From Tubiluchus corallicola (lineage: Eukaryota > Priapulida > Priapulimorpha > Priapulimorphida > Tubiluchidae), in assembly GCA_030141605.1 (NCBI GenBank), contig JAQGDQ010000314.1, forward strand, positions 186,001 through 250,000: a stretch of DNA of 64,000 bases, in the 5' to 3' direction. The first letter of the stretch is position 1, and each line of letters starts with the position of its first letter. The notes beneath the pieces were generated by a model that worked only from the letters and a program-made list of their open reading frames with translations, searched no databases and was not told the origin of the DNA. The translations under genes and the position numbers were made by a program. Positions 1 to 11,946 of this stretch are shown piece after piece.

Positions 1-1719
1 GCACGTTCGAGGTCTCAGATAAACAATATCAGGCGTTACACATAGTGCCATTTTTATTTTTATTAGTAGGAGAAAAATTCTCCCCACTATTGTCTGCCAT
101 TTCATGGTAGCAACTTGGTAACAAAGAAGCAACGTCAGGCGGCATTTGGTTTGGCGTCACCTGATTATTTCGTGACGTCAAAGCAGTAAAGGGGAAACAA
201 CAGATGCTATATGTACATACAAGATCGTTCAGAAAGGAAAACGTTCCCCAAAGTAACTTGTAACCCTTCATCTTGTTAAATCACTTGTTAAATAGATCAA
301 CATCATGATGTAGTCCAGTTTTTTCTCTTTCCAAAGGGTTAAAACTTCCCTCCAAGGCTCCGCCAAGCGCCGGTAAGAACCTCTTTTCTACACTGTGTTT
401 CGGCAATGAGCAAAACGACCATTCGGAGGTCCGTCACTGCAGTTCCTAGTGGAAAGACGCTTGGTGGGGATCTTAGAGGAAAATTCACAATTCTTCGGAC
501 AGAAATGAAGCCAGGCTACACGATAATGTGGGTCTCCTTTACAAATGCCTCTGCATAAAGGGCTATGAACTGGTTTGGCAGGAAGTTTTTCTGGACGACT
601 CAGTAATTTTGTACGTAGTTATATAGATCTTTTCCTTTAAGCGATGCCTTTTCGAGGGTGTTATCATCTGTTTTTGTGTGACGAGTAAACGTGCTGTTAA
701 TTTTTCAATTGTAGCAAAGTGCATTTACTATTCCACAAATACTTAACATGCTAATCTTTGAATTGCTATTTCCTAACCTGGCTCCATAATTATTACTAGC
801 TTGACTGTGGGTTGTGAAAAACCATTAAATATTCTTTTGGCGCACATATTAACTTGCTTCCACAATAGGTTGTCACTTCTGTCTCTTTATTGTTTTGTTT
901 TTTGCATTCTATAATACTCTGTGTAATGTATTGTATTAATGTACGAATATGTATGAATAAATAATATAATAATTACTAATGAGTATCATTTTGAGCATTA
1001 ATAGATGACATAACAATATTGAAATAAAGCACTTTTGAGTGTACAGTTAAATGTGTAGTAATAGTATATTTGTTTAGCTTCATAAATTTAATACAGTAGT
1101 TAAGATGTTAGTGCACATCATACATAAAATATGAGCAGAGGTGATGAAAGACCATACAGTCACCCATTCAGTTACGACTAGTCAAGCAATCATACTGCTA
1201 GGGAAATAGTAGCTGGATGACTTTGCTGCAGTCAATTTTTTATCTTTCTGAAACATTTATGCAAATTACTGCATAAAAGGTAATAATATAAATTGGTGCA
1301 GTGATTTTCAATAAGCTCTTCTGACATTGATAATACAGCTAGGAAAGTTGTATACAGCATTGTTACATCTGAAATAGAACACGTATTTTTGTTGTTGTAG
1401 GTCACTGTTATCCCTGTTAAGATGCTGTGGCACTTCTCTTAATCAGCTACACTGTTTTTAAAAACACTGCTGATCCATTCTATCAACTTTCAGGCTGATT
1501 TCATTGCTAGACTATTTGGATTAGTCACACTTTTGGCTATCACGAACAGATTTTACAAAAGTATCAGTGATCTTTTGATATCACAGCAGATATCACAGAC
1601 AATGCACATATCAGGCAAAAATTGTTTACAGATCAAGAAAAACATATTGATAATAAAAGCTGAAGTACAACCTGAGTTCGTTCTTTTGTTATTGAGCATC
1701 ATGGAATGTCATCACCTTC
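1..1719. other. intergenic, no gene recognised
   Basis: AT-rich sequence downstream of the ankyrin/cGLR gene. A 50-codon open frame at 406-558 (plus) lies in the only GC-richer patch (about 340-560), but it resembles no family I know and has no supporting splice or initiation context. Nothing else is supportable here. Confidence 0.5.
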
Positions 1720-1725
1720 TTTATT
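1720..1725 (-). promoter_or_regulatory. candidate polyadenylation signal overlapping a stop codon
   Basis: On the minus strand the gene ends TAATAAAG. The AATAAA hexamer begins inside the TAA stop of the ankyrin/cGLR frame, so the 3' UTR may be very short. The hexamer is seen directly; its use is inference. Confidence 0.35.
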
Positions 1726-4063
1726 ATTTTTTAATACTTTCTAGATCACTCCACGCCTTTTCCATGACATCTATGACAATTTTGATCCTGTCATTGTCCA
1801 CATTAACATCAGTCACACCCCAACGTCCTGTGAAAGTGGTCTCTGTACTCATCACATTGCACGTGCTGATGCCAACTAAACCCATAAGAGTCTTCGTTGT
1901 TGGAAGGTTGCCATCACGTAAATGTTCTCTTATGGCACTTGCACATTTATCCATTAAGTAGAGCACTGAGACCCCTTCTATGTACTTGTTCTTAAAACCC
2001 TCAAATAAGTTAATGTCAGTAAGGTAATGATGAGGCATACAACCACATTTGCTACACTCAGAAATGTAACTTAAAATATTTATTACATGTTCTTTAGTGT
2101 TACTCCAATCGTGTAAATCCTGGTTTATTTCCCTCTCATGCAAGAAGGCCGTTTTTATTGTGTATGAATCAAGAATATCCCCGGGAAATTGCTTTACTAA
2201 TGAGAAAAGCTTGTACAGGTTTATCCCAGGAAAATTCGTTAGAAAGTCAATATATTCCTTATAAATTTCATCTAACTCATTTTGCACATCAGTGTCAGTA
2301 ATGAGGGAGCCAATATTGTAGATTTTCTCTTTCATTAGTGTCTTTGTGAGTATCATAACATCTTTGCATTCCTGGGAAAGTGCATTGATTTGTTCACTTT
2401 CGGTCAAGCTGCTGCTAATAGTCCATGTAACCTCTCTTTCACCTTCCATAATTCCAGGATCATCGACGGGTTTTGGCAGCATGTTGTAGCGCACATCCAA
2501 ATGCCGACTATTCACACCTGGTGGCTTACCTCCTATTTCTAGTGCAGGTGAAATATCGACAGTTATTTTTAGTTGCTTGTAGAATGAGCCTTTGTAGACT
2601 AGATTGAAAGTGGTGCAAACTTTGTTCCACTCTAATAGACAGTCATCACATTTCACTGGCTGCAGTTCTAGATGTCCTTCTTTATAAACCACAGACACAG
2701 CATTACAAAGTAGATCAACAAATTTGTCTTTTAATTTGATCTGAAGGTAGCCATTGCTCATGTAGGTAAACATGACCATGGAGTTACCTGGATCATGTAC
2801 TTTAATTTTTGCATATCCTGGTTTAGTTGCAGGTTCCGCTGACAGTCCGTTAAATATTGTTCCTGTTAGCACAAAGAAGTAGTCAAATTCGTCTGGCATC
2901 CAACACTTGACACCACATGAACTGCTACCAACTAGAACAGGCTTAACCTCGAAATCTGGAGAGAACTCCTTTATTTTATCGCACACATTATTAATGAAAC
3001 AACCAACAGCTTCTCTAATTCTGTCGCATTCTTCTGAATTCTCCAGTTTACCAAGAGGTAACAAACTGGCTATATTTCTTTCTGTTTTATTTACCAGGGC
3101 ATTAATCTGATTGAGCTTGAAGGTTTCGTCTTGTGTAAAATCATTTTGTACACTTTTTATTTCTGAAAAATGCTGATGTTGATAAAGTGACCCAATTATC
3201 TTCCTCAGGGTCCTAGTGTTCTTGCTTGTTTGTTTTCCGAAGTTTCCCCTTTCAACTAGAATATCCACAGCAGTCTTGCTAATATTATTGACAACACTGA
3301 CATCAATGCTGTGATTGATCAGTTCTTTTACAATCTGAAGATTAAATGGACAGTATAAGCCTACATAGTGCAATGCAGTGTTGCCATCAGCATCTATTGA
3401 CATCACATTTGCAGCATGCTGCAATAAAATATTTACCATATCAGCATGTTCCCATTCAACTGCAACATGAAGAGGAGTTCTGCCAAACTTGTCTTTCACC
3501 TCCAAGTTTGCTCCGCGTTCTATTAGTACGGTCACTACGCCTATATGACCTCTTTCAACTGCAATGTGAGTAGGCATGCGGTCAAGTGCTTTGTCCTGAT
3601 GTCCTCCCATTGCTCCAAATTCCAGTATTGAGTTAAGAACATCAGCTCGCTGCCTGTCATCTGTGTAAAAAAGTGCAGCATGTACAGCCGTGTGACCGAA
3701 TTTGTTTACCACATTTACCTGTGCCCCATTTTTGAGCAGTAATTTCGTGACATCATAGTGTCCAGAGTAGGCAGCTGTGTGCAGAGGTGTGCTTCCAGTA
3801 AAGCAGTCCCTACACTCCATTTGAGCTCCTTTCTCCAGAAGTAAATTAGCAATTTCAATGCGTCCTCTAGCAGCAGCAAAATGGAGAGGCGTACCATCAA
3901 ATTCATCCTTGCAATTAATATCTGCTCCACCATCTAGCAGTGATTTCACCTTGGCAAAGTTTCCATCAAGGGTTGCTACATGTAGCTCAGTAAGTGTCTT
4001 CTCAGTCATGCTTTCCAACTGTTGAGGCGTTAATTCTTCTGTCTTGGTGAAACTTTTGCCCAT
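1724..4063 (-). CDS. ankyrin-repeat cGAS-like receptor / Mab-21 nucleotidyltransferase
   Basis: A single uninterrupted frame of 779 residues from an ATG at 4063. Residues about 24-262 form seven or eight ankyrin repeats (for example GTPLHFAAARGRIEIANLLL, STPLHTAAYSGHYDVTKLLL). Residues about 340-510 match the cGAS/Mab-21 nucleotidyltransferase core. They show the GSSSCG loop (379-384), the metal-ligand pair in PDEFDYF (E392, D394) and the third acid in TVDISPAL (D503). Residues 530-770 fit the Mab-21 helical half, with SYTIKTAFLHE near 633-643 and MPHHYLTDINLF near 676-687. In this family an intact acid triad marks enzymes making cyclic dinucleotide-type messengers after sensing a ligand, often nucleic acid; that this protein does so is inference. 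No cGAS zinc-ribbon insertion is evident. The AATAAA signal (1720-1725) overlaps the stop codon. The lack of introns suggests retroposition or wholesale intron loss. The family call is firm; substrate and product are unknown. Confidence 0.88.
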   Translation of the reverse strand: MGKSFTKTEELTPQQLESMTEKTLTELHVATLDGNFAKVKSLLDGGADINCKDEFDGTPLHFAAARGRIEIANLLLEKGAQMECRDCFTGSTPLHTAAYSGHYDVTKLLLKNGAQVNVVNKFGHTAVHAALFYTDDRQRADVLNSILEFGAMGGHQDKALDRMPTHIAVERGHIGVVTVLIERGANLEVKDKFGRTPLHVAVEWEHADMVNILLQHAANVMSIDADGNTALHYVGLYCPFNLQIVKELINHSIDVSVVNNISKTAVDILVERGNFGKQTSKNTRTLRKIIGSLYQHQHFSEIKSVQNDFTQDETFKLNQINALVNKTERNIASLLPLGKLENSEECDRIREAVGCFINNVCDKIKEFSPDFEVKPVLVGSSSCGVKCWMPDEFDYFFVLTGTIFNGLSAEPATKPGYAKIKVHDPGNSMVMFTYMSNGYLQIKLKDKFVDLLCNAVSVVYKEGHLELQPVKCDDCLLEWNKVCTTFNLVYKGSFYKQLKITVDISPALEIGGKPPGVNSRHLDVRYNMLPKPVDDPGIMEGEREVTWTISSSLTESEQINALSQECKDVMILTKTLMKEKIYNIGSLITDTDVQNELDEIYKEYIDFLTNFPGINLYKLFSLVKQFPGDILDSYTIKTAFLHEREINQDLHDWSNTKEHVINILSYISECSKCGCMPHHYLTDINLFEGFKNKYIEGVSVLYLMDKCASAIREHLRDGNLPTTKTLMGLVGISTCNVMSTETTFTGRWGVTDVNVDNDRIKIVIDVMEKAWSDLESIKK

Positions 4064-5399
4064 TTTGTTGAATCACGAGTGAATACCATAGATGCTCCCA
4101 GTATTGTATTTGTAAAAACACTTAGTAGACACACTCAAGAGATTCCTCAAGTTCACTCATAAAAAAATCCACTGTGACTTTTACTCCCTTGGGGCCGAAA
4201 TTCAGTCCATATTTCAATAACCTGAAATAAAGTAGTACATATAGTATCAAGAAAATTAGAGCGATTTGCAGCATACATGCACAATATAACACAATGTGAC
4301 ACTCATATTGGTTTTGGCTCACTTTGGCTCAATAATCAGCACTTAAGGCATGGCCTATTGAGTAATATTGACAGTTGCAGCCGAATTAAAACCTCGATCC
4401 TAGATAGATCATTATCAAGGTTACAGCACTTTGAGATACAACACTGAAATGATTCAGTGTGCATTCGCCCTCCTTCATATAAGAGTAAGATATATATATC
4501 AGATGAAATGACCCAAATGTCATTTTCCCATGAAAACCCACCTAACTATTAGCCAAGCTGGTACTACTTAACTTTGCAGCCAATCACATGCTAATCACTC
4601 GGTCTAACATAAAGCTGTGCAAGCTACAAAACAGCAAAAACGTGACAGCTTTTCTACTAAAAAACTTCAATTCAATCACCCGCCATTGCTATCAACATTA
4701 TCATCATCGTTGATCATCATCATCATCACCACCCCAACCATCATCACCAGCATAATTATTATAACGTCAAACCAAAAGTCAATGGCACATCGTATTTTGA
4801 AATTCTAACTCCTTATCTTTTAAAATTGTTACAGGAAGCTGAATAAAATAAAAAAAATCTTGGTGAGGCTTTACACTTGCTAAATACGTTCTTGACGGAA
4901 ATATGAATTCCTCGAGCGTATTTATGCTAATCATCACAAAGATAAGCTACGATGTTACAGTAACCTGTAATAAATAAATCTATGGGTAGTTTGCAGTTTA
5001 GGTGGTTCTTTTTTAAGGCACTCTCACATCGCACAAGAACGACCTACATAATTTCTTTAAATTCTATCACTGTCTGAATAAGGTCACGCAGCTGAATACG
5101 CAAAATTATAGTACTCCCATTACCATGTCTACGTCTAATCACTGTTAGTGTTAGAGACCGAATAGTAGTATTTTTAAATCCCCTACTTAAACTTACCGTT
5201 ATCAGTCACACAAAAAGCAGCAGAACTTTATATAATATTCACTACACAACATACTGGGCAAAACAGTCAAGACTGCGACCTGCCATGATTGGTAAACGCA
5301 AAAAACAAGCTTGTTATACCGCGAGACCACTCACTAAGATCAGGTCACTGTGTCAAGTTCTGGCTTCATTCTGTAACGCTTACATGCCGTACAGTAGGG
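4064..5399. other. intergenic between divergent cGLR and EMC7 genes
   Basis: The two genes point away from each other, so this stretch probably holds the upstream regions of both. A short imperfect ATC/ATT trinucleotide run lies at about 4690-4765. I see no further exon or convincing promoter motif. Confidence 0.4.
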
Positions 5400-5741
5400 T
5401 AGGGGTGAACATTCTCTACCAGAAAGCGAATTCGAATCGAATTTGTGACTTTCGAGTTTGAATCGAGTTGAACTTCGGTATTTCGAATTCAAATTGAGAC
5501 TGAAAGATTTTCGAACAAGTTTTCGAACCAACAATTAAGATTTGTTTTACAAAGATCATGCATGTTAAAATATTTTGTTCTGCAGTGAAACCACTAATAA
5601 ATAATTTGTTTAAAAATTGTGCACAGAAATCACAGCTAAATTATGCTAATTGCATGATGTCTCATACGCTTTAATGATATAGAACGTATGTGATTGAAGT
5701 TCTGAATTATGCGAATGCATAGTGTTAGTAATCACCCCTTA
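5400..5741. mobile_element. hAT-like miniature inverted-repeat element (candidate)
   Basis: The left end reads TAGGGGTGAACATT. The right end, reverse-complemented, reads TAAGGGGTGATTACT. The two short inverted ends resemble the (C/T)AGGGGTG termini common in non-autonomous hAT elements, and the GAATTCGAATCGAATTTG-type subterminal repeats also fit. The six bases ACAGTA lie just outside both ends (5391-5396 and 5744-5749), which may be the remains of an 8-base target duplication. There is no transposase frame. The superfamily assignment is inference from the ends. Confidence 0.42.
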
Positions 5742-5874
5742 TTACAGTAATATAAGGGGGAAAAGGAAATAAAATGAATCTGAATCTTCGAAACTGTATC
5801 TAAAAATAAAATTTCTTGAATTAACTGTTGCTGAACAAACAAATATAAGGATTGTCTTTTTTGCTGTACCTAAC

Positions 5875-6907
5875 ATGTCGCTGTTCGTGGAAAGCTTTTT
5901 ATTTTTGTTGACTTTTAGCTTTTGTGATTTACATTTCTCTTTGGCAAACGATGATTCCAAAATCTTAGTTACCATAGAAGGAAAGGTGCAGTCACTTAAG
6001 GAGTATTATCCAAATTGGACGCAGGTTACAAAAATTCACGTTGATGGTGGCCACTATTTAGGTTTCTTAAAAGAGGATGGCAGTTTTCAGGTGCAAAATC
6101 TGCCCGCGGGCTCATCTTACGTTTTTGAAGTCATAAATGCTGATTTTGAATATGAACCAGTACGAGTGGATATTAATAGTAAGGTAAGAAATTTCCTGAC
6201 TTAAACAAAAATAGTGTTTTTTAATTTTTATTCGTAAATAATAATAATTATATTAGTTGCATTACAATTATTTGTGTTAGTCCATTTTTAACGGTAAATA
6301 AATAAGGGATGGCTGATTCGATAACTGATGTTTTTCGCCAACCTTTCCAATTTGTTTGGTTACTTAATTTATACTAATCTTCCTTGTTTTTGATTTGGAT
6401 AAAGAAATGAAAGATTTGACTTTGAACTTTAATTGCATTTGTTTGGTTATGTGAAATAATATCTCAGAAGTTATGATATGCCGCACTATTTTAAGTGCAA
6501 GCACTTTTTCTTTTTGTTTCCTGATAACCCAACGTGTATTTCTTTATTGTTCTTTGCAGGGCAAGGTTCGTGCAAGAAAGCTGAGCTATATACAAACCCA
6601 CTCGTCACAGGTGCAAACTGTAAGCTACCCACTCCGGTTTAAAATGAAAGGTTCAGCAAATTACTTCCAGAAGCGAGAAACATGGCGGATTACGGACATG
6701 CTGTTTAGTCCGATGGTGTTGATGATGGTTTTGCCAATGCTGCTGCTGTTCGTTCTGCCAAAGATGGTGAATATGAATGATCCTGACACTCAGAAGGAGA
6801 TGGCCAACATGCAAGAGCAAATGCCGCAGCCACAAATGCCGGATATGGCGGAAAAATTAACGAGTTGGCTGGGAGGAGATACCAAACCTAAAGCAAGAAA
6901 AAAGTAA
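5875..6907 (+). CDS. EMC7: ER membrane protein complex subunit 7
   Basis: Two exons, 5875-6183 and 6560-6907, give 218 residues. The donor AAG|GTAAGA and acceptor TTTGCAG|GGC join in phase 0 across a 376-base intron. Exon 1 encodes a hydrophobic signal sequence (residues 1 to about 24) and the lumenal beta-sandwich, with SLKEYYPNW, EDGSFQVQNLPAGSSY and the FEYEPVRVDI strand that precedes the junction in EMC7. Exon 2 encodes GKVRARKLSYIQ, a YFQKRETWRITDMLFSPM stretch, one membrane segment (MVLMMVLPMLLLFVLPK) and a charged cytosolic tail. EMC7 is a subunit of the complex that inserts tail-anchored and multipass proteins into the ER membrane. The human protein is about 242 residues, so this one is near full length; the serine-rich human tail is replaced by a short lysine-rich end. 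The order of blocks matches throughout, so the call is firm. Confidence 0.93.
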
Positions 6908-7756
6908 CAAAAAAGAACAATACACTCCTGGTTTTTAAATTTATGGTGAGACTTGTGTATTTATAGTTTGATTATCATAATTGACAGAGACTTATTTTTT
7001 TTACCCAGGCCGCTTATAAGTGTGAAAATATAATATGTAAAAATGTAGCTTATTATAGTATTAAATTTCCATTTTTTTGTACAAATTTATGATTCAGTAA
7101 ACATGCATTATTTTATTTTACTTTGAAAGTCTTACTAAGGTAATTTTTGTATGCTTTCTGGTTTTTTGTTACACTGAGGATTCATTAAATTATACATCAC
7201 AGTTAGCGGTAGGCATTACAGACTGGAAAAATATGTTTACGTATGAAAGTGCCTTTTTGCTTATGCAATACTATGCTCATTGCTCACACAGTGCATAAGA
7301 AATTCTGTGATATTTTTTGTACATAGCAACAAAGTGTTTGTATTTGGATATATATGCATAGGTTTATAATTATTGCAGCCTTAACGTACTACGATATGTA
7401 ACAAAATAGTCCCAGCTTTGATTAGGTGTACCTATTATGAAGACTTGACAATGCTGACTGCTGAATGTCAACCTCTGCACTGTCTTCCAGATATTCTTTT
7501 TGGCAGCTCATGGAAGTTTGCCCTTTTTTAATACAGCTGGAGAGTCCTGTATTAAACAAACTTCGAAGAAAGAAATGCTTCTTATCTCCACAATTAATTT
7601 CTCAGTAAGTTTTCTAACTTGGCATTTTTGTGCGCTTAATAGTTGTACAAAATTGTGCAGCTGGTTGCTTTGATGCTGTGATGGTGTTAGCTTTAGAACT
7701 ATGTGTGTGTTCATCCTGATGCGTTTGAAGTGCCAAGAGCTACTGTGCAACGTATA
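6908..7756. other. EMC7 3' flank, no further gene
   Basis: AT-rich sequence holding the EMC7 3' UTR. An ATTAAA at about 7060 is a possible polyadenylation signal. An 80-codon minus-strand open frame at 7508-7750 has no recognisable content. Confidence 0.35.
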
Positions 7757-7850
7757 CAGGTACAGTCAAATGCCATTATAACACCAAGTCTGGGACACCA
7801 CTGAATATGGCGTTATAGTGAGGTTGGCGGTAAGGTGAGGTTTATCAAAG
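7757..7850 (+). mobile_element. single terminus of a pogo/Tigger-like DNA transposon (candidate)
   Basis: A terminus-like stretch starts TA-CAGTCAAATGCCATTATAA. It is followed by the GGCGTTATAGTGAGG repeats typical of 'cagtcaaa...ttataac' DNA-transposon ends in many animal genomes. A TA dinucleotide precedes the CAGT, as expected for a Tc1/mariner/pogo insertion. No matching right end was found within about 1 kb, so this is a truncated relic at best. Confidence 0.3.
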
Positions 7851-7859
7851 CCATTCTGC

Positions 7860-10800
7860 TGTGCAACCTCTCTTTTGTTTCTTAGTTAATTTTAATATCT
7901 GATAAATAGGTTTAGTATTTTTATGTGTGTGTTAATACATGTGTTATACTGCTCATTTTTGTTGCATTAACAATGCAGATGTAGTTCTACGGTGGCACAT
8001 TGCAAAACTTTTACATAACATGGCGTGTAGAATAATGTGAAATACTGGTAATTATCCAACTTCTGATAAGAGAAATATGGTCCCGTAAGCCAGCCGTGTA
8101 ACATTACTGGACAAATATGACTATAAATAGCCATCGTACATAAGTTGACCTTAAGTCAAAGCAGTAGAAATGACAGCTATTAAATTCACATCAATATTGA
8201 ACCTTACCTATGCAGCTCTTGTACTGTTAAATGCACGCTCCTTGCTCAAAACTTCGACATTCAGTTCCATACAGTCACTAGGTACGAAACCTAAATCTTA
8301 GTTTAAACATCGTAAGTGCTCTTCTGTGCAGAGATTATTGTTTTTACAATAGATTCAATAGACAGCAATTCGTCATGCTTTATCTTGTTGGTGTTATAAT
8401 GGGGTATATTTGTGTAAAATGGACTTTTGGCAAAGCAGATTTATTGACAGATGGTTATTCAATTGTATTTCAAAACTATTTCATTTATTTTAAACCCACA
8501 GAGCATTTAGAAAGGACAGTAAAGCCATTCATATTTGCTCTTTATCCTTTTTTCAATTGTAATAAACAAAAAAGCACAAATTTCATAGTGATATATTAAC
8601 TTTATTTGCTGTCACATTTCCAAATTTGATTAACATTTCCACACCTCAAATACTCCACTTGACTGGTTTCAATTCTTAATTTTAATAAATCCTTAGATCC
8701 ACCACTGTGACAGATTAACAATTTATCATGCAATAATCACAGACAATAATAAATAATTTTCACATCACAATAGTAACATTTGGTCATTTTTTATGATTTT
8801 ATGTACACAAAACATTCATACAAGTGAAAACTGAATAGTACATATGTTGTAAAGTAGTGTGTGCACACCATAATTTGTTAGGCTAATGGGTTTAATTATT
8901 ATATAAATGCTACACCACAGTATTACGCTTATTGTGGTGCCATGTGTATTTTAAAAATGGTAAATCATCACAGGATAAAATGACAAAAGAGATCATTCTA
9001 CATTTTTTCCACAATTACTGAAACAGTAAGTTACACCTAATCTTATGCTGTTTTTACTATTTGTGGCTATAGTTGCCACAGACTATTTGATTATTTCAAA
9101 TCACAAAATCTCAGGCAATTCACTTGTCATACACTGTGTGCATTAAAAGTAAGTACGGTAGCTTCGATTGTCATTCAAATGTCAAAGAATCATAACTGTT
9201 TAAGTGTAGCGCAAATGCAGAAATGTCTGCTATTATCCATTGATAAACAAGTAGCTATAGTAATTAAATACATACAGTCTTGTGGTGTATAATTCCACAG
9301 CATTTAGCTATAACCAAGTAGAGCAAGATTTGGTCTCTCTGAATAAAATAATAATATAGTTTCCAAACAATACCACAAAATTGGAGATTAGACTAAATGA
9401 ACAAGATGTGTCATGATACAGTTAATGCTCTGGCATTTATTGAAACCTCATAGAGTTGTAACCAACTTAACAAATTACATTTTATATCATATTATTAAAT
9501 TTACAAGTCCATGTTTTATTGTCTCCATCGCAAATTCATGACTGTCTGAGAATGATGCTGGATGGGTTTTGTGAATGCAGAATACATAAGACTGTATATT
9601 TGTACACAGTAACTGACAACAATATAGTTAATACATGTATCACTATTTTAATCAGGTAATAATAATTATTTTAATAGCTGGATTTGTTTTGAAAAACTTA
9701 ATCTTGTCATTAAAATCAAATATTTTTTAATAGTCGCCCAGGCCATCAGGCCAATGTGTTCTAATCACCGTGAAATGCTTTTAATTTGGGAGAAATGCAC
9801 TTTAAGTTAGCATTCAATATCATAACAAGACATTAAATGGCTGGTTTTAATTGTAAAATGCTTAAAATGGAGGGGGGAATATTAAATGGACTCAGTAAAT
9901 TGAATTCAAGTGAATTAGTACAGGATTGTAATAGCATTTTACTGTAAATGTATAAAATAGCATACAGAAGTTAATCTATCTGCTGTCATGCGCTTTGCTA
10001 TGCTAAATTTAATTAACCATGCAAAAGCAAATCTGTCCTACAAGCTTTTCCACCAAATAAAATCAGCATTATATTATATACACTTACAGCAAGAATATAC
10101 TCTAAAAAAGCTGTACTTTTCCTTTATTGAATTTAACAATTATGGTGTTAAAACGTTTTAATAAATTACAGAAAATAATGGAAACAAAAAAATTAACAAT
10201 TACGTAACAATAACATCTACAACGTACACTATATCACATGCACTAAATTAAATGATTTAAGTTCACAGCCTCTATCACGCAGATACATAGACATTACATA
10301 AGTACCAAAAGCGCCAGACGTAACAGTTAAAATGTTAAAATTGTATATTAAAACTTACATGAAACCACTTACTTGCTCGGGTCATTGTTAAAATTTTATT
10401 TCTCCATAATAATTTATAAAATGAAACAAAGACGGCAGCCTATTCATCATTACAAATTGTAGTAGACTATGCCATCTGTTGGCAAGTTGTGTAAACACAA
10501 GCTGAGTGCTTGAGCAAAAACAAAAGCCAGAGAGAAGACATTTTCAATACATTACAATATTTGTTTGGTTACACGCCAGCAGTTAAAAGCCAAACTCAGA
10601 CTACCAGAAACAACGACTGAATAGGTTAAAAATATGATTTGATAACATGGCTCAAATATTTGTTGATTAAAAGAAGCTAAAACAGATAAAGACACGTCAG
10701 TAAATATACTCTATAATCAATAAATAAACTTTTTCAATAAGAAATGATTTATGAAGACGTATAGTAGCAGCACAAGAAGACTAGAAAAAATCTTTGGTGT

Positions 10801-11946
10801 AGTTAATGTGCAGGCTTAATCACACATTGTACTGCTGTGATTGAGAATACCAGCAACATCAGAAAAAAAACAGCAAAAAATGGTATTAAAAGTTCTACTA
10901 CGACTAAGCGAACTCCTGAAAGAGAGAGAACTGTTCACAAAACTGCTTACTTTTTAATATAATTCGATGTACTGCAAGTTGGAATTGATGACTCAACAGC
11001 AGCGACCAAGCAGAATGTTGTACAGCTTGACTAGTTTTGTAGAAAAAACTATCACCACTTACTATCATTATATGGTTGTAGAAATGCATTAAACAAACAC
11101 AATGTAGTACAACAGCATGACGATCGAAACTGCAAAATTTCAATAAAAAACGTCTAACAGAACACATAGATTTGAATGTCATACGCGTGAAGAGAGAAAC
11201 TGCTAACCTACATATCCAAAAATACTTCACATGTGTGTCACTCAAGGGCTGTTTTACCATTCAGTTTTTGTATTGTACAACATTGTGCCCACCTCTCTGT
11301 GAGCATGTGCAGCACTTAAATATATAAACAGAAGAGCATCTACAGACTTTGATTACTAAATGTGCAAATTACTATAGTCCAAAAATAGTGGTTTTCATAG
11401 TGAAAAATCTCAAGACACATACTGTCTAGAATGTGCAATAAACACGAAGCTCGTGGATAACTACAAAGCTTAAAACGCTTTTGCAATGGAATGTAAGATA
11501 ACAGCAACGTAGCCATGCGAATAAAATGCTAAAATCAATAAAAATATCAACATCCTTAAAAACTTTGGCATGAGATTTGGACCCGTTTTCTGGGATGCAG
11601 TACTGCTTCCAAGCAAGACTTAGACAGCTAACTTAACCACAAAAAGTCTAGATATGATACAGAACAAACAACAATAAAAGCAAAGCTGCAAAAGTTGTAT
11701 TACACCAACAAGAGCAGAGATGGAGTATTATGCTCAAAGGGGGGAGTTTGGGCATTTACATGTAACATCCAGCCCTTGACTTTCTGGGAGCAAATAAAAT
11801 GAGTAAACTCATGTTTACTGTGAGTGCTAGGCCTGAGTACTCATTAGAAAGTAGTTAGCAAATTCCAACCCGTCTTCTGAAGGACATGCAAAAGTTTAAG
11901 TACTCCATATGCCTGCATGCAGAAAAATAACTAACATCACGATCAG
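7860..11946. other. intergenic / SLC12A8 3' flank
   Basis: About 4 kb of AT-rich sequence with no recognisable coding content. The part nearest 11946 is probably the 3' UTR of SLC12A8. A 118-codon minus-strand frame at 10904-11260 is compositionally ordinary noncoding sequence and encodes no known domain. Confidence 0.4.

Noticed and set aside
406-558. A 50-codon plus-strand frame with near-normal composition
   Set aside because: It resembles no family I know and is too short to judge without transcripts. It could be the last exon of a gene outside the window.
10904-11260. A 118-codon minus-strand frame
   Set aside because: It lies in the SLC12A8 3' flank, with no domain and a composition like the surrounding DNA.
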